Of a stretch of DNA of 64,000 bases, positions 54,782 through 62,333 are shown in pieces. The stretch lies in NCBI RefSeq assembly GCF_009910675.1, contig NZ_RSEJ01000010.1, positions 117,264 through 181,263 on the forward strand, given 5' to 3'. Below the pieces are notes generated by a model. That model saw only the letters and a program-made list of their open reading frames with translations. It was not told the DNA's origin and did not search any database. The position numbers and the translations under genes are program-made. Position 1 is the first letter of the stretch. Every line of letters starts with the position of its first letter. This stretch comes from Photobacterium alginatilyticum (GTDB taxonomy: Bacteria > Pseudomonadota > Gammaproteobacteria > Enterobacterales > Vibrionaceae).

Positions 54782-55915
54782 TTACGCCTCGTCATCCGTA
54801 TCATTTAGAGGCAAAGGAAGCTTCTTTACCGGCATCACTGCCTGTCCCGGTACCAGGCGATGAAGTCCGTCGGAAACCAGACGCTCGCCATTGCTGATCG
54901 CTCCGGTAACGAAAGCGTGATCGTTATTGGCATAGAGTACCTGAACCGAGCGACGCTCAATGCGCAGTTCCTGATTATTTTCGTTGAGGGCAAAGACATT
55001 CCAAACACCACGTATGCCATCAGTCATTGCAGACAGTGGGATCCAGTAGCCAGGTTTTTCCCGGATGTCACTAAATAGCAGATAGGCGAGTTCGCCATCA
55101 ATAACGTTAGCATTCTGCGGCAGGCCAAATCGCAGCTTCACGGTACGGGATCCGGTGTCTACCCGTGCACCGGGATTGAGCAAGCTGGCTTGGTAGGAGC
55201 GGTTGCCGATCCGTAAGGTCCAGTCCGCCTCTTCGCTCATCTTGGCCAGCTGTTTAGCCGGAATGCCTATGTGCGCTTCTTTATTGGTACTGGCAAGCAA
55301 AGTCAGTGTTGGAGCGCCGGTATTGACGACATCGCCCTTTGAGACAAAGCGGGCACTGATAGTGCCGTCGTACGGTGCAAACACTGTCGATTTTTGCTGT
55401 TGTAGCTGATTGGCTGCCGCAGAGGCTGCGAGCTGGCGGAAATTTGCCCGCAGGGCATTTCTTTGGCTGTTCAGATTATCGATTTCAGATTCGGCACTAA
55501 AGCCTTTCTTCTTCAGTGCTTTTTGTCGTTTAAGGTTGGCTTCTATTAACTCCAGCTGGGCTGTAATTTGTGCTTGCTGGGCGCGGAGCTCGTCAGCCTG
55601 GGTCTGAAGGAGCTGCTTGTCGAGGATGATCAGCGGATCGCCTGCTATTACTTTGTCGCCGACATCGACAAGAAGCTGTGAAATCTTTCCACCGAGTTCT
55701 AGGCCGAGGTTGGCCTGCTGGCCAGCCTGAACCGTGCCGACATACTCCCGCTCAACCAGATAGTGGTCAGAAGGTGCGAGGGTGACGGTATTGACCCTTG
55801 GTAGCTGCTGGGTTTCACGTGTTTGACTTGTTTCTGTATTTGATGTGTTACATCCGCTCAGTAGTGCAGAGGCAACTAATAGGCTACAGGCTGTGAACTT
55901 TAATTTCCGTCGCAT
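54782..55915 (-). CDS. RND periplasmic adaptor lipoprotein, second system
   Basis: 377 residues. Lipobox LLSGC (Cys22) anchors it in the inner membrane as in AcrA. The lipoyl halves are GQQANLGLELGGKISQLLVD and TVFAPYDGTISARFVSKGDV, flanking a helical hairpin (about 105-165). The divergent TetR gene with two operators in between points to TetR control. The 267-bp repeat lies 23 bp upstream of the ATG, inside the regulatory region. Confidence 0.93.
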   Translation of the reverse strand: MRRKLKFTACSLLVASALLSGCNTSNTETSQTRETQQLPRVNTVTLAPSDHYLVEREYVGTVQAGQQANLGLELGGKISQLLVDVGDKVIAGDPLIILDKQLLQTQADELRAQQAQITAQLELIEANLKRQKALKKKGFSAESEIDNLNSQRNALRANFRQLAASAAANQLQQQKSTVFAPYDGTISARFVSKGDVVNTGAPTLTLLASTNKEAHIGIPAKQLAKMSEEADWTLRIGNRSYQASLLNPGARVDTGSRTVKLRFGLPQNANVIDGELAYLLFSDIREKPGYWIPLSAMTDGIRGVWNVFALNENNQELRIERRSVQVLYANNDHAFVTGAISNGERLVSDGLHRLVPGQAVMPVKKLPLPLNDTDDEA

Positions 55916-55938
55916 GGTAATTCATCCTGATTAGGGTT

Positions 55939-56204
55939 TATACCCAAGCTACCTCAAGATGCAGGATTCAGAGTGAGACCAGCGTGCTCAGTTCAAGGAA
56001 AATAACGGTAGGAATGGCTACCCCTTTCAACGTTATTTGACACAGAAATGAGTTCGCTGGCTCACTCCCAAAGGGCGAGTTTACTTGGCTTCTATGCGTT
56101 GTTACCGATTATTGATTTAGAACCACTAGATCTTCAAATCGGTGCCTAGCCTAAAACCCAAGTAATTCTCGCTGAAACGAGCATCTTGAGGTAGTTTGGG
56201 TATA
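55939..56204 (-). repeat. Interspersed palindromic repeat, full copy 3 (inverted)
   Basis: About 266 bp; the reverse complement matches copies 1 and 2 over its whole length, with scattered base changes. Because it is inverted, it has the same orientation relative to the leftward adaptor gene as copies 1 and 2 have to theirs, and the same end lies 23 bp before the start codon. Confidence 0.9.
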
Positions 56205-56211
56205 TGCTAAA

Positions 56212-56226
56212 ACTAGACTGTCTAGT
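56212..56226. promoter_or_regulatory. TetR operator candidate 1
   Basis: Perfect palindrome ACTAGA-CTG-TCTAGT in the TetR/efflux divergent region, 8 bp beyond the repeat end. Its sequence recurs at 56254-56270. Confidence 0.7.
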
Positions 56227-56253
56227 CCATATAGGTTAAAAGTAATTCAAATG

Positions 56254-56270
56254 AACTAGACTGTCCAGTT
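56254..56270. promoter_or_regulatory. TetR operator candidate 2
   Basis: AACTAGACTGTCCAGTT, a palindrome with one mismatch and the same ACTAGACTGTC core as operator 1, 42 bp (four helical turns) further toward the TetR gene. Confidence 0.68.
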
Positions 56271-56313
56271 TGATTGTGTCAAAAGTATCAACAATGATGT
56301 AAGGATGTTAATT

Positions 56314-56949
56314 GTGAGTGGGCCAGTATTGAATCCGAGAAGCGCAAAGAAGAGAGAGCAGATCCTAGAAGCGGCCGGTGAGCTGTTTGCCGAGCAGGGG
56401 TACGCCATCAGTATGGATGCTATTGCAGTCAGAGCAAAGGTTTCCAAGCAAACGGTGTACGCCCACTTTAAAACCAAGGATGATTTGTTTGATACCTGTA
56501 TTCGGGCCAAGTGTACGGCCAATCAGTTGGACGGTAGTTTGATTGATGACTCCAGCACGATGCGTGAAGTACTTTGTGAGTTTGCCTGGCGGTTCCAGAA
56601 TATGCTGATGAGTGATGAGGCGCAGCATACTTACAAGACGTCAGTAAGCCAAGCCGATACACACCCTGAACTTGCCCAGGTGTATCTCAATGCCGGGCCC
56701 AAAACGACAACGGATATGGTGGCCGAATATTTGGGGCACAATGTAGAAAAAGGGGTTATTGCTATTGATATCAATTTGCGTGATGCTGCCTTGCAGCTGC
56801 TATTGATGCTTCATGGCAAAGCTGTGTACTGGAAATACCTCGGTCAGGATAGCGGTGAGTCCGATGAAGAGCGTCGTGTGTATCTGGATCGGTGCGTGGA
56901 CCTCTTTCTCAAGGGATATGATTGCCAGGAATTGGCTTCTTCGTCATAA
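56314..56949 (+). CDS. TetR-family repressor
   Basis: 211 residues from the GTG at 56314, which lies 9 bp after AAGG; the ATG at 56305 is directly attached to that AAGG and is less likely. N-terminal HTH at about 25-60 (SMDAIAVRAKVSKQTVYAHF), then an all-helical ligand domain. It is divergent from the RND adaptor/permease operon, with two related palindromes between them, so it most likely represses the pump and itself. Confidence 0.92.
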   Translation: MSGPVLNPRSAKKREQILEAAGELFAEQGYAISMDAIAVRAKVSKQTVYAHFKTKDDLFDTCIRAKCTANQLDGSLIDDSSTMREVLCEFAWRFQNMLMSDEAQHTYKTSVSQADTHPELAQVYLNAGPKTTTDMVAEYLGHNVEKGVIAIDINLRDAALQLLLMLHGKAVYWKYLGQDSGESDEERRVYLDRCVDLFLKGYDCQELASSS

Positions 56950-57076
56950 CCCCGCAAGGAGCAACACGGAACGACAACTTTTGGGGTATCACTTCTTTGC
57001 GAAATGCCTGATCAAATTACTGCTATCTTTAAACGTATGCGCTTGTGTATTCAGGTAGATTGGGGGAGAGGTATCT

Positions 57077-57883
57077 ATGAGAGCGTTGTACGCCCTGAAG
57101 AAAGTTGTCGTCGTTGTTTTTGCTTTGGTGTCGGTGTTTTCAGTTCCCTCTAATGCTGCTCCTAGTCGTTTGCAGGAAATAATAGATCGTGGCGTGCTGC
57201 GAGTCGGGACTACGGGAGATTGGAACCCGATGACCATCCGTGATCCTGCGACCAATTTTTATAAAGGTTTTGATATCGACATCACCACCGAGCTGGCGAA
57301 GGATTTGGGGGTGACAGTCGAGTATGTCGCGACGGACTGGAAAACCCTGGTCAGCGGTGTCGTTACCGACAAATATGATATGACAGGTAGCGCGGCGCTG
57401 AACATGAAGCGGGCGCGAGTCGCCGGTTATAGCCAGCCGTATTTTAATCTCGCTTTCGTTCCCGTTATTCAAAAGCAGAATTTTAAACGCTTTCGTAAAT
57501 GGAGTGACTTCAATTCGAGCTCTGTGACGATCATTTCGACCAGAGGAACGGTTCAAGAGTCGCTGGTACAAGAATTATTTCCCAAAGCGCGCCATAGTAT
57601 CATTCAAGCTCCCCTCCGTGACTATCAGCAGTTACTGGCCAATAAAGCGACCGTCATTGTGACATCGAACATCGAAGCCGCCACAATCACCAATCGATTT
57701 CCTCAGCTAACTGTTGCCAAAGTCAACGGTATGCGCCGTCCGACACCTGTGGCTATGTTGTTGCCCAAAGAAGATCAGATCTGGATAAATTACATCAATC
57801 ATTGGATCGAGCTGAAGAAAACGCAGGGTTTTTTTGATCGGATAGCCAGAAAGTGGGGACTGGTTAGGTTGGATGTTCGTTAA
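57077..57883 (+). CDS. Periplasmic solute-binding protein family 3 (cyclohexadienyl dehydratase-like)
   Basis: 268 residues with a signal peptide ending near SNAAPS (about residue 28). The SBP_bac_3 fold begins DRGVLRVGTTGDWNPMTIRD, then GFDIDITTELAKDLGVTVEY and the KYDMTGSAALNMKRARVAGYSQPY block, the pattern shared by amino-acid binding proteins and periplasmic PheC-type dehydratases. No ABC permease or ATPase genes are adjacent, which favours a stand-alone binding protein or enzyme. Confidence 0.85.
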   Translation: MRALYALKKVVVVVFALVSVFSVPSNAAPSRLQEIIDRGVLRVGTTGDWNPMTIRDPATNFYKGFDIDITTELAKDLGVTVEYVATDWKTLVSGVVTDKYDMTGSAALNMKRARVAGYSQPYFNLAFVPVIQKQNFKRFRKWSDFNSSSVTIISTRGTVQESLVQELFPKARHSIIQAPLRDYQQLLANKATVIVTSNIEAATITNRFPQLTVAKVNGMRRPTPVAMLLPKEDQIWINYINHWIELKKTQGFFDRIARKWGLVRLDVR

Positions 57884-58046
57884 GTCTCAGAATTCATTTC
57901 AACCTAAACGTTTGCCTGTGGAAAAGGTAACGATTTGACGAGATCGTGCAGCTATACAGCTTGAACATATGCAATAAAAGTGACATGGTGGGTTGATAGG
58001 TTTTAGGAGAAAACAGGAATAGATACCCGCGAGTTAAAGGAGCAAT

Positions 58047-58649
58047 ATGGACTTAACACCCTATAAAGGACTTATTTTTGACATGGATGGCACCCTGATA
58101 GATTCAATGCCGGCTCATGTTGAGGCGTGGAAAAAAACATGCGAACTCTTCGAGATCCCGTTCGACGAGGAGTGGTTTTATAGCCTGGGTGGTATGCCGA
58201 CGATAAAAACGGCGCAGGCAATTAACCACCGTTATCAGCAGAACTTTGATACCAAGCGTTTGGCGAATACTAAAAGCGAGTTTTTTGAAACGCTGGATTT
58301 TAAGGGTGAAGTGATATCTTCCACCTACCAGTTGCTGATCGATAACAAATCATCGAAGAAGATTGCCGTCGGCACCGGATGCCGTCAGATGAACGCATTA
58401 CCACTGCTTGGCGAAACAAACATTCTGCCGTTGCTGGATGCGCTGGTCACAGCCGATGACGTAGAAAAGCATAAACCCAACCCAGATACCTTCTTACAGG
58501 CTGCACAGCGCATCGGTGTTGAGCCTTGCGATTGTTTGGTCTTTGAAGATACCGAACTAGGCAAAACCGCGGCACTGGCAGCTGGAATGGATTGTGTGCT
58601 GGTAGTCGATGGTGAAATCTCGAGCCTGACGAAGGCGAGTACTCGTTAA
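58047..58649 (+). CDS. yqaB: HAD phosphatase of the YqaB/beta-phosphoglucomutase group
   Basis: 200 residues, AAAGGAGCAAT before the ATG. Motif I DMDGTLIDSMPAH (nucleophile Asp), motif II VGTGCR, motif III lysine in EKHKPNPDTFLQA, motif IV FEDTELG: all catalytic residues present. Close in layout to E. coli YqaB, a fructose-1-phosphate and sugar-phosphate phosphatase. Single gene. Confidence 0.85.
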   Translation: MDLTPYKGLIFDMDGTLIDSMPAHVEAWKKTCELFEIPFDEEWFYSLGGMPTIKTAQAINHRYQQNFDTKRLANTKSEFFETLDFKGEVISSTYQLLIDNKSSKKIAVGTGCRQMNALPLLGETNILPLLDALVTADDVEKHKPNPDTFLQAAQRIGVEPCDCLVFEDTELGKTAALAAGMDCVLVVDGEISSLTKASTR

Positions 58650-58676
58650 AGAATCAGATTACACCTTGGCAAAGAA

Positions 58677-58709
58677 AGGGTATTCTTCCATACACTGAAT
58701 GAATACCCT
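58677..58709 (+). promoter_or_regulatory. Hairpin just before the next start codon
   Basis: AGGGTATTC / GAATACCCT, 9-bp stem with a 15-nt loop, ending 6 bp before the ATG at 58716. It replaces the position where a ribosome site would be expected; no T tract. It could affect translation of the membrane protein or terminate the upstream gene. Confidence 0.35.
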
Positions 58710-58715
58710 GACAAC

Positions 58716-59204
58716 ATGATGAAAAAAGCAACCGCAGAACAGAAACAAGAACACGCCGAAAGAGAATCATCCGATCACCGCACAGCGTCTAAAGAGCAAT
58801 ACCCAATATCAGAGACCCGTTTTTGGATTCAACGCCTGAGTAAAACAGGGGTGAGAGCTTTGCATATCTTGGGGATCGCAGGCTCAGCCGGCGGTATTCT
58901 GTATGGTGTCGAGCGCGAGTTATGGCTGAACTGGTGGGTTATGGCAATGGTGACTGGCGTTATCCTAATGACGCTGGAAATCAGCCGATCCAAATTATGG
59001 TTAATTCAGCTAAAAGGTGTGCTGACGCTGGTGAAGCTGATGTTGCTTGCTTCCTTCTTTATTATTCCGCAGCACAAGCCCATGTTGTTTATTACTGTCT
59101 TGTTAATGTCAGTGTTTATCGCACATGGACCGGCAGGTTTACGCCACTATTCTATTTGGCATCGACGCCGTATTGATGAAAAGCAAGGCAAGAAAAAACG
59201 CTGA
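58716..59204 (+). CDS. Multispanning membrane protein of unknown function
   Basis: 162 residues. A charged N-terminal tail of about 45 residues precedes four hydrophobic stretches (about 48-64, 70-87, 98-117, 122-138) and a basic C-terminus (RRRIDEKQGKKKR). No family recognised. No normal ribosome site is visible; a hairpin occupies the leader. Confidence 0.7.
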   Translation: MMKKATAEQKQEHAERESSDHRTASKEQYPISETRFWIQRLSKTGVRALHILGIAGSAGGILYGVERELWLNWWVMAMVTGVILMTLEISRSKLWLIQLKGVLTLVKLMLLASFFIIPQHKPMLFITVLLMSVFIAHGPAGLRHYSIWHRRRIDEKQGKKKR

Positions 59205-59336
59205 ATGGAAAATCTTCGAAGCATATCGACAATGTAAGCACCATCGTACCCTGAAGTTTATTGCACTGGCTGCTATAATTCAGCATAATATTGCTATTAC
59301 ACTGATTATAAAACTTTATTTGTCAAGGATTTGGCT

Positions 59337-59666
59337 TTGAAACCATTACTGAGCATTATTCTACTACCATTGCTTCTTGCTGGCTGTTCACAAACCGTGG
59401 ACGAGCGCGCCGATGAGTATGTTGATTTGAGCTTCACATTGTGTGGCGCCAAGGTAAAAACCTACTCTCAGGGAGATGATGGCAAAATCAGGGTTATCTG
59501 TGAAAATGACAGTTACTTCCTAGTAAAAGACAAAGAAACACTTGCCTATATGAACGAGCTAAACGGCGCATATTGTTACGGCAAAGGCTTCTCTGTTTTC
59601 AACGAGCGTAGTAACTACTACACATTTACCTGCAAGGACGAGAAAAGCTTTAACATTCCTAAGTAA
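59337..59666 (+). CDS. Small lipoprotein of unknown function
   Basis: 109 residues from TTG 59337, which is 7 bp after AAGGA; the TTG at 59331 is too close to it. Lipobox LLLAGC gives Cys17. The mature part of about 90 residues has four cysteines (TLCGAK, VICEND, AYCYGK, FTCKDE), probably two disulphides, and no recognised family. Confidence 0.7.
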   Translation: MKPLLSIILLPLLLAGCSQTVDERADEYVDLSFTLCGAKVKTYSQGDDGKIRVICENDSYFLVKDKETLAYMNELNGAYCYGKGFSVFNERSNYYTFTCKDEKSFNIPK

Positions 59667-59684
59667 CTTCAATAATAGGATGTA

Positions 59685-60281
59685 TTAAGCGTCAACCTTT
59701 GTTAAGCAGAAGGCGTCGGCAGGGCCCTCTACGGGTGCAATCATTGCTACTAGGGTTGCATTGGGTGTAAGCGATTCTTGAACCCGCTGAACCGTTGCTT
59801 CAAAATGATTTAAATTGCCCTGATTGTTGGTGTAAACAAACAGGGCATTATAGATCGTACTTTTCAGTTTCGATTCTGCTTCAACCGTCATTAAAGACAG
59901 CTCTCTGCCTCCTGTTTCCAATGCCCACTGAATATCAATAACACTAACGCCAATGAGTTGTTGTTGGGTAAGCCCCTGAACAATAGCTAAGATAAATTGC
60001 TTTACCTCATTCTTATCCTTTGATGTGAAAGGCAGAAAGTTAGCCGATGCGCCGTGATTGGTTCTGTCTTCAATTGTCAGGCGATAGGCATCGCTAGGAG
60101 CGTTATCAGACAACTCTTTCTCGAGGGTAAAAGTTAAGTCAAACTGGCCCTGTTTATTTGGAGCCTTCTCAAGGTGATGAATAACCTCTGGATCGCATTG
60201 CTTCAAGCTTATAAAGTTTGACCAGTGTGGACCAATAAAAGCAAATGCATATTTATCGTCATCAATGATTGGCTCGAACAT
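59685..60281 (-). CDS. Protein of unknown function encoded with the WYL regulator
   Basis: 198 residues, no signal, no TM, acidic. Alternating strands and helices; segments LSLMTVEAESKLKSTIYNAL and NHFEATVQRVQESL look helical. No family recognised. It lies 17 bp downstream of the WYL regulator gene on the same strand, so it is probably co-transcribed and belongs to the same locus. Confidence 0.7.
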   Translation of the reverse strand: MFEPIIDDDKYAFAFIGPHWSNFISLKQCDPEVIHHLEKAPNKQGQFDLTFTLEKELSDNAPSDAYRLTIEDRTNHGASANFLPFTSKDKNEVKQFILAIVQGLTQQQLIGVSVIDIQWALETGGRELSLMTVEAESKLKSTIYNALFVYTNNQGNLNHFEATVQRVQESLTPNATLVAMIAPVEGPADAFCLTKVDA

Positions 60282-60298
60282 GTTTCTTTCCTCTCTTA

Positions 60299-61210
60299 CT
60301 AAGCCTCATAACCTGGAGCTAGCATCGCGCTGTTGACCTGATATAGCGCTTGCGGATTTGCCAGCGCCAGTTGATAACCAACACACTTGTGCAACTTGCC
60401 ATCTTTGCTGCAGTCGACTTCCCATTTACGCAGAAGGTATCCGGCAAGCGCCGCACGCGCTTCGATGATTCGTTTGCCATCCTTCATTTCGTAATCAAGC
60501 TCAATGGCTTCAGGGTTATCCTGCTGAGGATGGGGGATCAGTTCAAGCTCGATAAATTTCTGCCACTGGCGATCTTCACTCGCTTGCTCATGGTTGGCTG
60601 GCGATTCGTCAATAATGCGTGCTGATACAACTCTGTTGCAAACGACATCCATAAACCGTGCGTTCTTGCGATCATAAGAGCGGACATGCCAACGATTGCC
60701 TGAATCGACCAGGCTGTGCGGCACAATTTCACGTTGCCCCTTTCCGCTGGACGTCGAGATGTATTCCACTTCAACCGCTTTGTTGCGATAAATGCCCTCA
60801 CACAGCACCGCCATAATTGCCGTTTTCGGAATAGTCAGTGACTCCGGTGATTCGCAGCTGATCGGGAACGCCTGGAATCCTGAAAAGCCATCGCCGTAAC
60901 CCAGCGATACGGTAGCGAGGGTTTTCTCGAGATCCAGATTAAACAACGGGGTGAATGCTGGCTGCTTGTAATACTTTTTTGAACGCATATCCAATTTCAG
61001 GTTGTCAGGCGTTATCTCTTTATACAATGCAAAGTCGCGGGTTGTAGCAGCATGCCCGACAGCAAAGCGATCAATCAAGTCCTTACGGGTTACCTCACCC
61101 AGGAAATAGAGTGCAAAGTCAATAAAGGCAAGCCGTTCTCGTTGTGCCGAGCCGATAGCGTCAAGCTTCTTGGTGTTATCCATAATGTGATCGTGTTGAT
61201 GTAAAGACAT
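60299..61210 (-). CDS. wHTH-WYL transcriptional regulator, BrxR/CapW-like
   Basis: 303 residues. The N-terminal winged HTH carries the BrxR/CapW signature AQRERLAFIDFALYFLGEVT followed by RKDLIDRFAVGHAATTRDFA. The central WYL domain is recognisable by VEVEYISTSSGKGQREIVPH, and SLVDSGNRWHVRSYDRKNAR where W-Y-L-type positions read W/V/R. A C-terminal WCX region follows. BrxR and CapW repress BREX, CBASS and other anti-phage loci. Here it faces divergently a zinc-finger protein and a methyltransferase-HNH fusion. Confidence 0.88.
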   Translation of the reverse strand: MSLHQHDHIMDNTKKLDAIGSAQRERLAFIDFALYFLGEVTRKDLIDRFAVGHAATTRDFALYKEITPDNLKLDMRSKKYYKQPAFTPLFNLDLEKTLATVSLGYGDGFSGFQAFPISCESPESLTIPKTAIMAVLCEGIYRNKAVEVEYISTSSGKGQREIVPHSLVDSGNRWHVRSYDRKNARFMDVVCNRVVSARIIDESPANHEQASEDRQWQKFIELELIPHPQQDNPEAIELDYEMKDGKRIIEARAALAGYLLRKWEVDCSKDGKLHKCVGYQLALANPQALYQVNSAMLAPGYEA

Positions 61211-61717
61211 GGTTATTTATCCAGTATTCCATATGCAGATCAATATATACCGAAAATAAGTAGATGCAAGACCTGAAACCAGCATTGGTGTGTTTTGTTC
61301 AGTGATAAGGCACACGAAATTGTTATTTTGTGCACGGTATATCGGTAGGTAGGAAAATCTTCGGAAGTACTGATTAAATTAACAGGTTTACATACTCAAA
61401 ATCAGTAGATATCATTAATTGTACTGGTTTTGATTATAAGTTTGAATCTATATGGTTTGAAGTGTCTGTGATTTAGTCGATTTTGAACTGGACCGCAGCG
61501 CAAACATGTAGACAATGTCGTTAGATATCAAATAGCAATCGATGCCGTCGAAGTAATTGAAATAAAGGCTAAACCAATAATGAAAAGTTCCCTTGATTAT
61601 GGAGAATAGCGAGTGAATGAGAAACATTGCAGTGTGAGTGATTAGCAGTGTGGCATGTAGACAGTTACGTCTATGTCATCAGCATAGCGAACACAGCAGA
61701 TTAGGTAGTGGTAGAAA
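61211..61717. other. Divergent control region of the WYL/HNH locus
   Basis: About 506 bp without genes. TATATACCGA (61244-61253) and CGGTATATCG (61335-61344) form an inverted pair 82 bp apart (8 bp perfect), close to the WYL gene start, and could be the regulator's operator. The remainder is AT-rich. Confidence 0.4.
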
Positions 61718-62227
61718 GTGATATTGACAACAAAACAGCTTACGCAAGCGTATGGTGTAATGCTTCAGGGCTTGGTAAGTCTCGATGACAACTTGAGGCA
61801 AGGTGTATTGGTGTATATCGAGAGCCTGATGCTGGAACAAGGAATAAAGCGAGAAAAGTATCTGTCACTTGATGACCTCAATAGCCATTATCCTTATGTT
61901 TGCATGGGTTCTTACATGCCTATCGACTTTTTCAATGTTGATTCCTCATACTCAAGGGCGGCCTGTAATGATCAAAATTTTAAGCCGATTAGCCTGAAGC
62001 TCTGCACTGTCATTCTGGATAATCATAAGCCGGTTCATCGCTGGCAAACGGTTGGCACATTCCGGTGTGATGATATTGTTGGTGCAATTGATGCGTTACT
62101 TGAGACACTCAGCAACGATGACTTCTTTAGGGTGTGCATAAGCTGTAACAAGATTCGCCCTGCAGGGTATCTGAATCATGATCAGGTTTGTAATTGCTGT
62201 AGTGATGAGCTGCTAGGTGTGGCGTAG
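61718..62227 (+). CDS. Small zinc-finger protein of unknown function
   Basis: 169 residues, GTG start with a weak AGG-like site upstream. The C-terminus has a zinc-ribbon pattern C140-x2-C143 ... C158-x2-C161 (VCISCNKIRPAGYLNHDQVC). The N-terminal two thirds are mixed alpha/beta without a recognised family. It lies about 106 bp before the methyltransferase-HNH gene and may be its partner (DNA-binding or regulatory); inference. Confidence 0.68.
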   Translation: MILTTKQLTQAYGVMLQGLVSLDDNLRQGVLVYIESLMLEQGIKREKYLSLDDLNSHYPYVCMGSYMPIDFFNVDSSYSRAACNDQNFKPISLKLCTVILDNHKPVHRWQTVGTFRCDDIVGAIDALLETLSNDDFFRVCISCNKIRPAGYLNHDQVCNCCSDELLGVA

Positions 62228-62333
62228 TTACCGCCAACAGCTAATTATGCTGGAAAACCTTCTATCTTATTGATGCAATTAAAATTTACTGCAGATAAGA
62301 TGTGAGTAATTGCATAGTATAAGTGTCATTGTC

